A stretch of DNA of 64,000 nt from Pelobacter seleniigenes DSM 18267 (GCF_000711225.1 NZ_JOMG01000005.1:124001-188000); one strand, 5' to 3'. Positions 9,595 through 19,228 are shown, numbered from the stretch's first letter. Made by a program: numbers and translations. Notes: generated by a model not told the origin, from the sequence alone.

Positions 9595-10596
9595 ATGCAC
9601 CTTGTAGAGCAGATTAAAGCAAAAGCCCGCGCCAACAAACAGACGGTCGTGTTGCCGGAAGGCTATGACGACCGGATGATTCAGGCTGCGGCGCTGATTG
9701 TCGCTGATAACCTTGCCGATGTCGTATTGCTCGGCAATCAGGATGCCCTTAAAGCCAAGGCCGCTGAGCTGGGCGTGGTTCTGGACGGGGTTACCCTGGT
9801 GGATCCCAAGTCTTCTGAACTGCTTGCTGGTTACGCTGATGAACTGGTTGAGATCCGCAAGAAGAAAGGCCTCAGCCGCGAAGAGGCTCTGGCTTTGTTG
9901 ACGGCTGATGACAACCTCTTTTTCGGCGCCATGATGGTCCGTAAAGGAGCTGCCGGCGGGGCTGTGGCCGGCGCTTTCAATACCACCGGGGATGTTTTGC
10001 GGGCCGCTTTTCAGGTGGTTGGCACCGCTCCCGGTATGAAAACGGTCTCTTCGGTCTTCCTGATGGTGACCAATACCCCTGAATTTGGTGAAAACGGGGT
10101 CATGTGTTTTGCAGACTGTGCCGTCAATCCCAATCCCGATGCCCAGGCCCTGGCTGAAATCGCCGTCAGCACTGCTGCCAGCTGCAAAAGTTTCCTCGGC
10201 GCCGAGGCTCGTGTGGCCATGCTCAGCTTTTCGACCAAGGGCAGCGCCAGCCATGATGATTGCAACAAAGTGATTCAAGCCCTGGACATCGCCCGCAAGC
10301 TTGCTCCGGAACTGGCCATCGACGGTGAGCTGCAGGCTGATGCCGCCCTGATTCCGAGTGTTGCCAACAAAAAAGCACCGGGTTCGTCTGTCGCTGGCAA
10401 AGCCAACACTTTTGTTTTCCCGGATCTGGATGCCGGTAATATCGGTTACAAACTGGTGCAGCGGTTCGCCGGAGCGGAAGCTGTCGGTCCGATTATTCAG
10501 GGGCTTGCAAAACCGGTGAATGACCTGTCCCGCGGGTGCTCGGTTGAGGACATCGTCAGTGTAGCCGCAATCACCGCAGTTCAGGCCCAAGGCTGA
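9595..10596 (+). CDS. pta: Phosphate acetyltransferase, short form
   Basis: A 333-residue enzyme of the PTA/PTB family that interconverts acetyl-CoA and acetyl phosphate. The opening VVLPEGYDDRMIQAAALI, the central GAMMVRKGAAGGAVAGA, and LSFSTKGSASHDD are characteristic. AGGAGG ahead of the ATG fixes the start. It is the minimal catalytic form, lacking the N-terminal BioD-like and DRTGG domains of enterobacterial Pta. A separate protein with just those domains is encoded at 22649. Acetate kinase is not in the window. Confidence 0.92.
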   Translation: MHLVEQIKAKARANKQTVVLPEGYDDRMIQAAALIVADNLADVVLLGNQDALKAKAAELGVVLDGVTLVDPKSSELLAGYADELVEIRKKKGLSREEALALLTADDNLFFGAMMVRKGAAGGAVAGAFNTTGDVLRAAFQVVGTAPGMKTVSSVFLMVTNTPEFGENGVMCFADCAVNPNPDAQALAEIAVSTAASCKSFLGAEARVAMLSFSTKGSASHDDCNKVIQALDIARKLAPELAIDGELQADAALIPSVANKKAPGSSVAGKANTFVFPDLDAGNIGYKLVQRFAGAEAVGPIIQGLAKPVNDLSRGCSVEDIVSVAAITAVQAQG

Positions 10597-10638
10597 TTTT
10601 TACGGCATACAGCAGAGAGGGTCGACCGCTGAGCAGTC

Positions 10639-11313
10639 ATGATCCAGCTATTTAACGTTACCAAAAGATATTCCAGCGACTCGGTCGCGATCAAGGATCT
10701 TTCTTTGCAGATCCCCAAGGGGGATTTTGTCTACGTTACCGGAGCGTCCGGAGCGGGGAAAACAACCTTTCTCCGGATGCTCTACGCTGCTGAAAAACCG
10801 ACCCGCGGTCAAATTCTCATCGACCGGCAGAACGTCACCCGCATCCGTAGTCATCAGATCCCTTACCTGCGCCGAAAGATAGGCGTGGTCTTTCAGGATT
10901 TCAAACTGCTGCAGAGTCGGACCGTGTATGAAAATGTTGCTTTTGCCCTGGAAGCTCAGGGGAAGAAGCGCTTTGAAGTCAGTAAAAAAGTTTATCAGGC
11001 TCTCAAAGAAGTCGGTTTGGAACATCGCCTCCAACGCAAACCGCTGGAATTATCCGGCGGTGAACAGCAGCGCATCGCCATTGCCAGGGCGCTGGTCGTC
11101 GATCCCCTGATCCTCCTTGCCGACGAACCGAGCGGCAACCTCGATAAAGCGGTCACCCTGGAAATTATGGAACTGTTCAAACGGGCCAACGCCCGCGGAA
11201 CAACCGTGTTGCTGGCCACTCATGATCATGATCTCAATCGGCGTTTTCCGCGGCGGGTGATTACTCTGGAAGAGGGAAAACTGATTGGCGATCAGCAGCC
11301 TCTTCAGATATAA
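10639..11313 (+). CDS. ftsE: Cell division ATP-binding protein FtsE
   Basis: A 224-residue ABC ATPase. It has Walker A GASGAGKTT, the signature LSGGEQQRIAIARAL, Walker B LILLADEPSGNLD and the switch His in LATHDHD. With FtsX it forms the inner-membrane complex that drives division-site peptidoglycan hydrolysis through EnvC-like activators. ftsX and an EnvC-like gene follow, which makes the assignment firm. The gene is 43 bases after pta. The sequence before the ATG has only a weak ribosome binding site. Confidence 0.95.
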   Translation: MIQLFNVTKRYSSDSVAIKDLSLQIPKGDFVYVTGASGAGKTTFLRMLYAAEKPTRGQILIDRQNVTRIRSHQIPYLRRKIGVVFQDFKLLQSRTVYENVAFALEAQGKKRFEVSKKVYQALKEVGLEHRLQRKPLELSGGEQQRIAIARALVVDPLILLADEPSGNLDKAVTLEIMELFKRANARGTTVLLATHDHDLNRRFPRRVITLEEGKLIGDQQPLQI

Positions 11314-11451
11314 TCCGCACTGTCTTATCTCAGTAGCAGCTTGTCATAAACGCGGAGACTGAACAGGCTTCTTTCCGGACGGAACAACTCGGTTGGTGGT
11401 TTTGAACCTGGCTCCAGAATATTCATCAAGATTCACCCGGAGGACCCGGTA

Positions 11452-12348
11452 GTGCTGGAAAGAATACGCTATTTCATATTCAGGGCTCTGCGCAATATGC
11501 GGCAGTGGCCCTTTCTGTGCACGGCATCGATCCTGACCATGGCGGTTGCCCTAGCAACGGTCGGTAGTTTTTTCCTGGTTGTTGTTAATGTGGAGCAACT
11601 TGCAACCCGCTGGACCAAGGAGATTCAGGTCATCGCTTATCTGAAGGCGCCGCCGGCAACAGCGGAGCTGCCCGAACTCATCAAGAAAATCAAAACCTTT
11701 CCTGAAGTCACTACGGTCGCCTATGTCTCTCCCGCGGAGGCCATGACAAGGTTCCGGGAGCGCCTTGGCGACGAATCCGGTTTACTGGACGGCATCAGCG
11801 ATAATGTCCTGCCGGCATCCTTTGAGATAGGGGTGCAGCAGGAGTATCGCACCCAACAGGGAGTCAGTCAGTTTGTTGAGAAACTCGAGAATACCTTGAA
11901 TCTCGATGACCTGCGTTATGGTCAGAAATGGCTGGAACGCTTTACCAGTTTTGTGCAGATGTTGCGATTTGTCGGCATTGTGCTGGGTGGATTCCTGCTT
12001 CTTGCCGCCCTGTTCATCGTCTCCAATACAATTAAACTGACCCTCTATGCGCGCCGCGACGAACTGGAAATCATGGCCCTGGTCGGCGCCACCATGCGTT
12101 TTATCAAGGTGCCCTTCATGCTCGAAGGAGCCATTCAGGGATTTTTGGGTGGCCTGCTGTCCCTGCTTTTTCTGGCGCTCTCTTTCTCCTTTATCATTGC
12201 CCGCAGTTTAAATTCCTTTTGGTTGACACCTGCCGATTTCGAGCTACTGTTTCTCAGCTTTAGTCAGCAGTTGACTCTGGTTTTGTCGGGAGTTCTCCTT
12301 GGGACCCTGGGCAGCCTGTCATCGTTGCGGCGCTTTGTACGTCTTTGA
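11452..12348 (+). CDS. ftsX: Cell division protein FtsX
   Basis: A 298-residue permease-like protein. It has a first TM helix after the N-terminal basic segment, a large periplasmic loop (about residues 55-165) that would contact EnvC, and three further TM helices in the C-terminal half (FVGIVLGGFLLLAALFIVSN, and two near the end). The GTG start is supported by GGAGG about eight bases upstream. The stop overlaps an alternative start of the EnvC-like gene, indicating coupled expression of the FtsE-FtsX-EnvC machine. Confidence 0.92.
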   Translation: MLERIRYFIFRALRNMRQWPFLCTASILTMAVALATVGSFFLVVVNVEQLATRWTKEIQVIAYLKAPPATAELPELIKKIKTFPEVTTVAYVSPAEAMTRFRERLGDESGLLDGISDNVLPASFEIGVQQEYRTQQGVSQFVEKLENTLNLDDLRYGQKWLERFTSFVQMLRFVGIVLGGFLLLAALFIVSNTIKLTLYARRDELEIMALVGATMRFIKVPFMLEGAIQGFLGGLLSLLFLALSFSFIIARSLNSFWLTPADFELLFLSFSQQLTLVLSGVLLGTLGSLSSLRRFVRL

Positions 12349-12359
12349 GCGGATTCAAA

Positions 12360-13511
12360 ATGCGCTGTCTGGTTATCTTTATCTTTCTGTTTTTAGCTGC
12401 CGCGGTTATCGTCGACGCTGCGGACCTGGACGAAAATCGTCTCCAGCTTGACAAGATTAAATCCAGAATAGAACAGGCGCAGAAAGCTCTGGACAAAAAG
12501 AGCCGCACAGAACTTGATCTTAGTCGCGAACTGGCTTTGCTTAAAAAGAACCTGGATCGTATTGAGCAACGAATTGTCCAGCTGAGAAAAGAACAGGCCG
12601 CTCTATCTAAAAAAGCGCAAAACCAGCAAGCCAAGATCAACGCCAGCCAGCAGGTGGTCAGAACCAGCCGGCACAATCTGGAAAAACGATTGGTTGCGCT
12701 TTATAAAGAAGGGGATGCCGGGGCATTGAAAATCCTTTTTTCAGCCGATTCGCCGACGGAAATGGTTCAGCAATATCATTATTTGACCCTGGTGTTGCAA
12801 GAGGATGTTGCCTTGCTGGATGATTATCGTTCGGCGTTGGAGAATGAACGCCAGCAATTAGCCCACCTCGAAGCTCTTGAAAAGAGTAAGGCCGTGCTGT
12901 TGGCCAAAGAACAGGAACAAAAGAAGGTGGCTGATGAGGCCAGGCAGTTGCAGGCGCAGCTGCTCGGGCAGGCCCGCGCCGACAAACAGCAACTCAGCAG
13001 TGAACTGGCCGCGCTTAAGGATAGAGAACGGCGACTGAAGCAATTGGTTGAGCAACTTGAGAGCCGTGAGCGGGAAACAGCACCTCCACCATCGGCCGGA
13101 GTCGGCGCCGGTAGTTTTGCCGTTGGCCAGGGCAAGCTTGGTTGGCCGGTTAATGGGCGGGTCATCATCGGGTTCGGTACCCAGAAAGACAGCAAGCTTG
13201 GGACCTTTTATGAAAGTAACGGTATTGAAATAGCCGTTAGTCCAGGCACACCCATTCATGCAGTGGCGACCGGCAAAGTGGTCTTTGCGGATTATTTCAA
13301 AGGCTATGGAAATTTGTATATTCTCAGTCATCCGGGGGGGTATCATACCCTGTATGCTCAGACCGATCGGATGCAGAAGAAGCTTGGGGACCATGTCGCT
13401 GCTGGTGACCTCCTTGGCTATAGCGGGTTGGCCGGTCGGGAGAGCATCTATTTCGAAATACGTTCCAAAGGGTCGCCGGTTAATCCGCTGACTTGGTTGA
13501 AAAAAAGATAA
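12360..13511 (+). CDS. EnvC-like murein hydrolase activator with degenerate M23 domain
   Basis: A 383-residue exported protein with a signal peptide (MRCLVIFIFLFLAAAVIVDA), then about 210 residues of Lys/Glu/Gln-rich coiled coil, then a C-terminal LytM/M23 fold. The zinc ligands of active M23 enzymes are replaced: the HxGxD region reads NGIEIA, and the HxE/HxH region reads IYFEIR. That loss is also seen in EnvC, which activates amidases rather than cutting peptidoglycan itself. The TTG at 12345 overlapping ftsX is an alternative start, but the ATG at 12360 gives the better signal peptide. FtsEX upstream is its expected partner. Confidence 0.88.
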   Translation: MRCLVIFIFLFLAAAVIVDAADLDENRLQLDKIKSRIEQAQKALDKKSRTELDLSRELALLKKNLDRIEQRIVQLRKEQAALSKKAQNQQAKINASQQVVRTSRHNLEKRLVALYKEGDAGALKILFSADSPTEMVQQYHYLTLVLQEDVALLDDYRSALENERQQLAHLEALEKSKAVLLAKEQEQKKVADEARQLQAQLLGQARADKQQLSSELAALKDRERRLKQLVEQLESRERETAPPPSAGVGAGSFAVGQGKLGWPVNGRVIIGFGTQKDSKLGTFYESNGIEIAVSPGTPIHAVATGKVVFADYFKGYGNLYILSHPGGYHTLYAQTDRMQKKLGDHVAAGDLLGYSGLAGRESIYFEIRSKGSPVNPLTWLKKR

Positions 13512-13572
13512 AGGTCAATAGTTTGCAGTTTGCCACCAATTTATTTTCGACCTTGAAAAGGAAGTGAAGTAA

Positions 13573-14877
13573 ATGAAAAAGAATTTCATGGTGAAGGCCA
13601 TCCCGGTCCTGCTGTTGCTGTTAGTGCTTGGTTGGGGCAGCAATTCAGCCTGGGCAAATGACCAGGAAGATTATCAGAACCTGGAAATCTTTACCGATGT
13701 TCTGTCTTTGATCCGGAACAGTTATGTCGATGAGATCGATACCAAGCAGCTGGTTTATGGCGCGATTCGGGGCATGCTGGAAACCTTGGATCCTCATAGC
13801 AGCTTCCTGACGCCGGACATGTTTGAAGAAATGCAGGCCGATACCCATGGCGAATTCGGTGGATTGGGATTGGAGATCACGATCAGAGATCAGCGTTTAC
13901 AGGTGGTTTCTCCGATTGAGGGGACGCCGGCTTTCGTAGCGGGGATCAAGGCCGGAGACCAGATCATTGCAATTGATGGACAGCCGACCCAGGATATGGA
14001 GATCATGGAGGCGGTCGGCCTGCTGCGGGGACCCAGCGGCAGCGCCGTTGAGATTACCATTGCTCGCCCCGGCGAAAAGGAGCCCCTGCATTTTTCCATC
14101 AAGCGTGCCATTATCCAGGTGGAAAGTGTCAAAAGCCGTGCGGTTAACGGTCATTACGGCTACGCACGGATCTCGCAATTTCAGGATCGGACGGTGGACG
14201 AGCTGAAAACGCAGCTGGAGCAGCTTCGCCAGGACGCCCCGGGTGGCGCCCTGCCGGGTTTGATTCTTGATTTGCGGAATAACCCAGGCGGTCTGCTTGA
14301 GCAGGCGGTTGCGGTCAGCGACCTGTTCCTGAACAAGGGGCTGATCGTTTATACGGAAGGCCGGGAGGCCGAATCCCAGTTCGAATTCAGTGCCCATGCC
14401 GCTGGAACAGAGCCTGATTATCCCCTCATCGTCCTCATCAATGGCGGTAGCGCCAGTGCCTCCGAGATTGTTGCCGGAGCGTTGCAGGATCATAGCCGTG
14501 CGATCATCCTGGGGGAACAGAGCTTTGGTAAAGGATCGGTGCAGACGATTATTCCGCTCAGCGATAAATCCGGTCTACGGCTGACAACGGCCCGCTACTT
14601 TACCCCATCCGGAAGGTCGATTCAGGCCTTGGGGATTACTCCGGATATTGTGGTTCCAGACCTGCCTGTAACGCCGCCCGAGCAGAGTGAACCCGGCCTG
14701 CGTGAAGCGGATCTGCAGAATCACTTCCAGCCGGCCGTCAAACCGGCTGGGCAACCGGAGAACGATTCTGCCGAGGTAAAGAGTAGCCCGGAAGAAAAAG
14801 GTGATTACCAGTTGCAACGGGCTCTTGATCTTCTCAAAGGCCTGGAAATCCTGCAGCGGGGCAAAGCCGCAGCCTGA
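13573..14877 (+). CDS. Carboxy-terminal processing protease (S41 family)
   Basis: A 434-residue periplasmic serine protease. It has a signal/anchor segment (residues 6-28), a short helical region, a PDZ domain (about residues 95-170) for C-terminal tail recognition, and the S41 domain with GGSASASEIVAGALQD (nucleophile region) and FGKGSVQT (catalytic Lys). A Pro/Glu-rich tail follows residue 370. CtpA-like proteases turn over envelope proteins, including peptidoglycan hydrolases. Its place between an EnvC-like activator and a deacetylase-like gene fits cell-wall remodelling. Confidence 0.93.
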   Translation: MKKNFMVKAIPVLLLLLVLGWGSNSAWANDQEDYQNLEIFTDVLSLIRNSYVDEIDTKQLVYGAIRGMLETLDPHSSFLTPDMFEEMQADTHGEFGGLGLEITIRDQRLQVVSPIEGTPAFVAGIKAGDQIIAIDGQPTQDMEIMEAVGLLRGPSGSAVEITIARPGEKEPLHFSIKRAIIQVESVKSRAVNGHYGYARISQFQDRTVDELKTQLEQLRQDAPGGALPGLILDLRNNPGGLLEQAVAVSDLFLNKGLIVYTEGREAESQFEFSAHAAGTEPDYPLIVLINGGSASASEIVAGALQDHSRAIILGEQSFGKGSVQTIIPLSDKSGLRLTTARYFTPSGRSIQALGITPDIVVPDLPVTPPEQSEPGLREADLQNHFQPAVKPAGQPENDSAEVKSSPEEKGDYQLQRALDLLKGLEILQRGKAAA

Positions 14878-14927
14878 TGATAAAACAGATGATAGTGAAT
14901 TTGAATCCAGCCTTGGTTTGATGAGAT

Positions 14928-16106
14928 ATGGCACCTAAAAAAACAGCAGCACGGAAAAGAAAAACAGCGCGTAAAAAAACACCTAAAAAAGAGTTCAGCC
15001 AACCGCTACGGATTCTGTTTGCCAGTGTTTTTCTGCTGGCCTTTGTGGCAATTTGTCTGGCCCTGCTGGTCGGCCTCAGGGAAAAATACCTAGCTAAACC
15101 GACCTTGGTCTATGAGGAGCCGGTGCATAAGGTCGAAAGTCAGCAGCCCGCTACTTATCAGGATGTCTACAAATTGGTTGAAAACCAACTTTTGAACGGC
15201 CCTCATTCCATGGGCTGGCAGAAACTGCCGGACGAGGCCGGGGTGCAGGTGCGCAAAATATTCGGGGATTTTCCTTCAGCCTTTTTCCTGGCTGAATTGA
15301 ACTCGCATATCGATCACGCCGGCGGAGCTGCTCGATTGGCGGTTGATCCCGACAACGGTACGATCCGGCTATTCTGGCAGGATATATTGAAGCTGGAATT
15401 GCGCTATCGGGTTCCCGCGCCGGTGGCTGTGTCGCAGCGGGGCCGGATCGCGATTATTATGGATGATATGGGCGGCTCTACTGGAAAAGCCAAAAAGCTT
15501 CTCGAGATTGATCTGCCGGTCACTCCGGCGATTCTACCCGGATCGAGTCGGGCCGTTTCTACGGCAGCCTTATTGAAAGAAGCGGGGCGCGAATTTATGA
15601 TCCATATGCCGATGCAGCCACTCAGCTATCCGCAGACCAATCCGGGGAATAATGCCCTGCTAGTTGATCAGTCCCCGGAGCAGATTCGTCGTATTGTCAG
15701 ATCCTATATCGAGGAACTACCCGGCGCAGTGGGTGGCAACAATCACATGGGATCCCGCTTCACGGAAGAGACCGGACCGATGCGCACCGTTCTGGAGGAG
15801 TTGAAACAACACGGGTTTTTCTTCATTGACAGCCGAACCATCGGCAATTCGGTGGCCTTTACGGAGGCGCGTAAGATGGGCCTGAAAACGGCGACACGCA
15901 ATATTTTTCTGGATAATGAAGAGAATGTTCCTTATATCCGCGAGCAAATCCGCAAAATGGTGAGCCTGGCCGGTAATAATCGTGAAATTATCGCAATTTG
16001 CCACCCTTATAAAGAGACCTTTGAAGCTCTACGTCAAGAATTACCCTGGCTGAAACAGCAGGCTATCGAATTTGTTCCCGCATCCCAGCTTGTCCATGCC
16101 TATTGA
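14928..16106 (+). CDS. Divergent polysaccharide deacetylase family protein (YibQ-like)
   Basis: A 392-residue protein. It has a very basic N-terminus (Lys/Arg/Thr/Ala repeats), one TM helix near residues 29-50, a linker domain, and a C-terminal deacetylase-like barrel beginning IAIIMDDMGGS. IHMPMQPLSYP, NNHMGSRFTEE and FFIDSRT are hallmarks of the divergent family. In E. coli yibQ sits beside envC, and the same order here (EnvC-like, protease, YibQ-like) supports a shared envelope role. The enzymatic activity of the family is not established. Confidence 0.9.
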   Translation: MAPKKTAARKRKTARKKTPKKEFSQPLRILFASVFLLAFVAICLALLVGLREKYLAKPTLVYEEPVHKVESQQPATYQDVYKLVENQLLNGPHSMGWQKLPDEAGVQVRKIFGDFPSAFFLAELNSHIDHAGGAARLAVDPDNGTIRLFWQDILKLELRYRVPAPVAVSQRGRIAIIMDDMGGSTGKAKKLLEIDLPVTPAILPGSSRAVSTAALLKEAGREFMIHMPMQPLSYPQTNPGNNALLVDQSPEQIRRIVRSYIEELPGAVGGNNHMGSRFTEETGPMRTVLEELKQHGFFFIDSRTIGNSVAFTEARKMGLKTATRNIFLDNEENVPYIREQIRKMVSLAGNNREIIAICHPYKETFEALRQELPWLKQQAIEFVPASQLVHAY

Positions 16107-16116
16107 GAGGTAGCGC

Positions 16117-17520
16117 TTATTGTTCTTCGGAGCGTCGTGCCAGATTGGTTTGAGCCGTTGTGAACATGGCCAACAAGTCGTGATAAGCGGACTGCTCGAG
16201 GCATTGCAGCGGCTCAGCTCCGCAGCGATACGCCAAAATAAGCTCTTCCGCCGGATTCTCCAGATCGTTTTGTTCCCCCAGGCTGAAAAGTTGCGACAGC
16301 CCGGGTTTCCCGCGGCGCTGAAAGAATCCTGGGTCCTTTAAGGTGATTCTACGTTCCGACAGAATTTTTCCCCGATGATCCAATCGATAGATACTGGCCC
16401 GTCTGGTGTCCTCTGGTTGGCGTTGCAGGCGCAGCAACAGGCTCGCTGTCTCATCGGCCCCGACCAGAAGTTCTTTAAGCAGGGGTTGTTGATCTCTGCC
16501 GCTTAATTCCGGATAGCAATCCTGAATCAGCAGCTTTATAAAACAGTCATCCTCAATGTAACCGCTGGCCGTTCCGGTGTTGTTTTGGAAATACCAGGCA
16601 TGGGGCCAAACACTGTCACTGGGCAGGGGGGTGTCGCAGCAGGGGCAGCAGGGATGAAGGTTTTTGAGGCGACGCTGCAATGCTTCCTGCTGTATTTGGG
16701 CCTGTTCAAACAGGTTATTCGAGACTTCATTCAGCCGTAACGGACCCTGTTCAAGATAATCCAGATACACCTGGCGGGCCAAGTGAGTCAGTTGCAGGTG
16801 CACTTCCGTTGACCGCGCATGGGTCATGACCGGGAATATCTTGCCGGACGGATTGGTGGCCAGGGACTCGACTTTCGGGCTTTTGGCCACATAACCTTCA
16901 AAACAACGATAGCCCCGATTGATGGCATAAGCTTTCAACAGTTGATATGAATTGCGAAACGGCCCGTCGAAACGAATCCTGGTGTCGATCAGGCAGGGAA
17001 GAATTTTTAAGAGCGCTTTCGGGCGCTTATAGGCGATCAGGAACTCCGCCAGATGGCGGCAGTTTTCCAGGGACGGCGCGTCCTTGATCGGAACAATGAT
17101 CCGGTCAGCGGCATACAGGGCGTTGCGAGTGAAAATATCCAGGGTCGGACTGGTGTCGATAATCACCAGGCCGCTTAAACTGCTGCGGCTCATGGCCTGA
17201 GCCAATTGATCGACGGAATCAACCGCATATTCCGGCTCTTGCAGGTTTTCGCAGGAAGGGATGTAGTAGATTCCGTATTGACCGAGGGAACTGAGCATCC
17301 CTGGATCCTGGGCGGAAAAAATTTTGCCGACATGATGAGTGCTGTCCGGCTTGGTGATCCGGAACATGCGATCAATGGTGAAATGATTATCGAAACTGAA
17401 CAGGGTAATCGGCAGGTCCTCCACCAGTCCCTGCAAATAAATAGCAAGGTTGGTGGCCAGGGTAGTTTTGCCAACACCGCCTTTTTCGCTTGCAATAACA
17501 ATGATATAGGGTCGCGCCAT
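16117..17520 (-). CDS. ParA/MinD-like ATPase with long C-terminal extension
   Basis: A 467-residue protein. The N-terminal 240 residues form a ParA-type P-loop ATPase: deviant Walker A EKGGVGKTTLATN, LVIIDTSPTLD as switch II/Walker B, and a basic central region. The remaining 200 residues are not a domain I recognise; they contain a cysteine knuckle (HPCCPCCDTPLP) and a mostly helical tail. The ATG at 17520 with GGAGA before it is preferred to a 76-residue upstream extension. No parB-like gene or parS-like repeat is nearby, so this is an orphan ParA, perhaps positioning a protein complex. It converges on the deacetylase gene and diverges from xseA. Confidence 0.8.
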   Translation of the reverse strand: MARPYIIVIASEKGGVGKTTLATNLAIYLQGLVEDLPITLFSFDNHFTIDRMFRITKPDSTHHVGKIFSAQDPGMLSSLGQYGIYYIPSCENLQEPEYAVDSVDQLAQAMSRSSLSGLVIIDTSPTLDIFTRNALYAADRIIVPIKDAPSLENCRHLAEFLIAYKRPKALLKILPCLIDTRIRFDGPFRNSYQLLKAYAINRGYRCFEGYVAKSPKVESLATNPSGKIFPVMTHARSTEVHLQLTHLARQVYLDYLEQGPLRLNEVSNNLFEQAQIQQEALQRRLKNLHPCCPCCDTPLPSDSVWPHAWYFQNNTGTASGYIEDDCFIKLLIQDCYPELSGRDQQPLLKELLVGADETASLLLRLQRQPEDTRRASIYRLDHRGKILSERRITLKDPGFFQRRGKPGLSQLFSLGEQNDLENPAEELILAYRCGAEPLQCLEQSAYHDLLAMFTTAQTNLARRSEEQ

Positions 17521-17714
17521 GAAGTCTCCGCGGTGGATTGGGGAGGTTCTGCCCGGGTGTGTTTGAACAACGGTGGTATGATATCGCCTGACCGGCAGGA
17601 AGATTTCGCCACCGCCTGCAAACTTAGTGGTTATAGGAGATTCTTTGTAAGCTGTCAATCCTGAGCCCTGCCGGTTATACTGATGTGTCACGGAGAAGGA
17701 AAGGTGAGCATCGC

Positions 17715-18923
17715 ATGGATAAGAGTACAATCGTTCCGGTTTCCGCATTGGTCGAGCTGCTGCGCGAACTGGTTGAAGATAATTTTGTGAACGTCCTGGT
17801 CAAAGGGGAGTTGAGCAATTTTTCCCGGCCGTCTTCCGGCCACTGTTATTTCACGCTGAAGGATGACCGAGCCCAGCTACGTTGTGCCATGTTCCGTAGT
17901 CATGCGCGAACCCTGGCCTTTCAGCCTGAAGAAGGGATGGCGGTTATCTGCCGGGGGCGTGTATCGGTCTATCCGCAGCGTGGCGATCTGCAGCTGATTA
18001 TTGAAGAAATGCTGCCGGAAGGGATCGGCAGTCTGCAACTCGCTTTTGAACAGCTTAAGGAAAAACTGCAAAAAGAAGGCCTGTTTGCGACCGAACGTAA
18101 AAGACCCTTGCCGGCTTTTCCAGCCAGAATCGGAATTGTCACCTCTCCGACCGGCGCTGCAATTCGTGACATTCTGAATGTCTTGAAGCGCCGGTCGGCC
18201 GGCCTTACAGTCCTGTTGCGGCCGGTCAGGGTTCAGGGGGACGGAGCCGCCGCAGAAATCGCGGCAGCAATTGCCGACCTCAATCAGGAGGGCAGCAGTG
18301 ACGTCCTGATCGTTGGCAGGGGTGGCGGCTCGCGGGAAGATTTGTGGGCTTTTAACGAAGAAGTTGTCGCCCGCGCCTTAGCTGCTTCGAAAATTCCGGT
18401 GATCTCTGCGGTCGGTCATGAGGTGGATTTTTCCATCGCCGACATGGTGGCGGACCTGCGTGCACCGACGCCGAGCGCTGCGGCGGAGCTGGTCGTGCAG
18501 AATCGACTCGAACTCGAGCGTCATCTCGACCAGTTAACCATGCGCCTGGCAGGGCAGATGAAATCCCGAATCGCTTTGCTGGAGAGCCGCTTGAGCGGTC
18601 TCAAAAAACGCTTGCGGGCGCCGCTGGATTTATTGCGTATGCAAGCGCTCAGACAAAAGCAGGCCTCAGAACGCCTGGTTCAGGCCATGGAGCGGAAGCT
18701 GCTGCTGCATGATAATGAACTTTCTTCTTTGTGTGCAAAATTGAACGCACTGTCGCCCTTGGCTGTGCTTGGGCGCGGCTATGCCATTGTGCGTCATCCC
18801 CGCACCGATTCGATTGTCGTCAATGCCGCTCAGGTTACGGCCGGGGACTCGTTGCAGATCATGCTGGCGCAGGGGCGGATCGAGGCACAGGTCACAGCGA
18901 CCGCTGACCAGGAGGAAGAATAA
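17715..18923 (+). CDS. xseA: Exodeoxyribonuclease VII large subunit
   Basis: A 402-residue XseA. It has the N-terminal OB-fold (NVLVKGELSNFSRPSSGHCYF), the catalytic region with GIVTSPTGAAIRDI, GRGGGSREDLWAFN and SAVGHEVDFSIADMVADLRAPTPSAAAE, and the C-terminal coiled coil that anchors XseB. ExoVII degrades single-stranded DNA in both directions to oligonucleotides. AGGTGA ahead of the ATG at 17715 supports this start over an in-frame position 30 bases upstream. xseB follows after 77 bases. Confidence 0.95.
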   Translation: MDKSTIVPVSALVELLRELVEDNFVNVLVKGELSNFSRPSSGHCYFTLKDDRAQLRCAMFRSHARTLAFQPEEGMAVICRGRVSVYPQRGDLQLIIEEMLPEGIGSLQLAFEQLKEKLQKEGLFATERKRPLPAFPARIGIVTSPTGAAIRDILNVLKRRSAGLTVLLRPVRVQGDGAAAEIAAAIADLNQEGSSDVLIVGRGGGSREDLWAFNEEVVARALAASKIPVISAVGHEVDFSIADMVADLRAPTPSAAAELVVQNRLELERHLDQLTMRLAGQMKSRIALLESRLSGLKKRLRAPLDLLRMQALRQKQASERLVQAMERKLLLHDNELSSLCAKLNALSPLAVLGRGYAIVRHPRTDSIVVNAAQVTAGDSLQIMLAQGRIEAQVTATADQEEE

Positions 18924-19000
18924 ATATTATCTTAATGACTTGACGGCGGCGGTAACTGCTGTCGATAATCACATCATTTAAAGTTAAGGATAAAAACAAT

Positions 19001-19228
19001 ATGGCGACTACCAAAAGCTTCGAAAGTTCATTGCGTAAGCTTGAAGACTCCGTCGAACAACTGGAATCAGGGGAGCTTTCCCTGGATCAGGCGCTGAAAG
19101 TCTTTTCCAACGGTGTCAAGCAGGCCGAATCCTGCCGGCAAGCGCTGCGGGATGTGGAACTCAAAGTTGAAAAACTGCTTAAGCAGGAAGATGGTAGCTG
19201 GGACCGGGAAGCCTTTGATGATGCCTGA
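19001..19228 (+). CDS. xseB: Exodeoxyribonuclease VII small subunit
   Basis: A 75-residue helical protein with the family pattern SFESSLRKLEDSVEQLESGELSLDQAL. It binds the coiled coil of XseA to form the active exonuclease. TTAAGGA lies about ten bases before the ATG. Its 3' end overlaps the start of ispA in another frame, so the two are translationally coupled, an arrangement common in proteobacteria (xseB-ispA-dxs). Confidence 0.93.
   Translation: MATTKSFESSLRKLEDSVEQLESGELSLDQALKVFSNGVKQAESCRQALRDVELKVEKLLKQEDGSWDREAFDDA

Noticed and set aside
17521-17748. 76-residue N-terminal extension of the ParA-like protein
   Set aside because: The P-loop domain begins at the ATG at 17520, which has a GGAGA site, and the extension overlaps the xseA start region.
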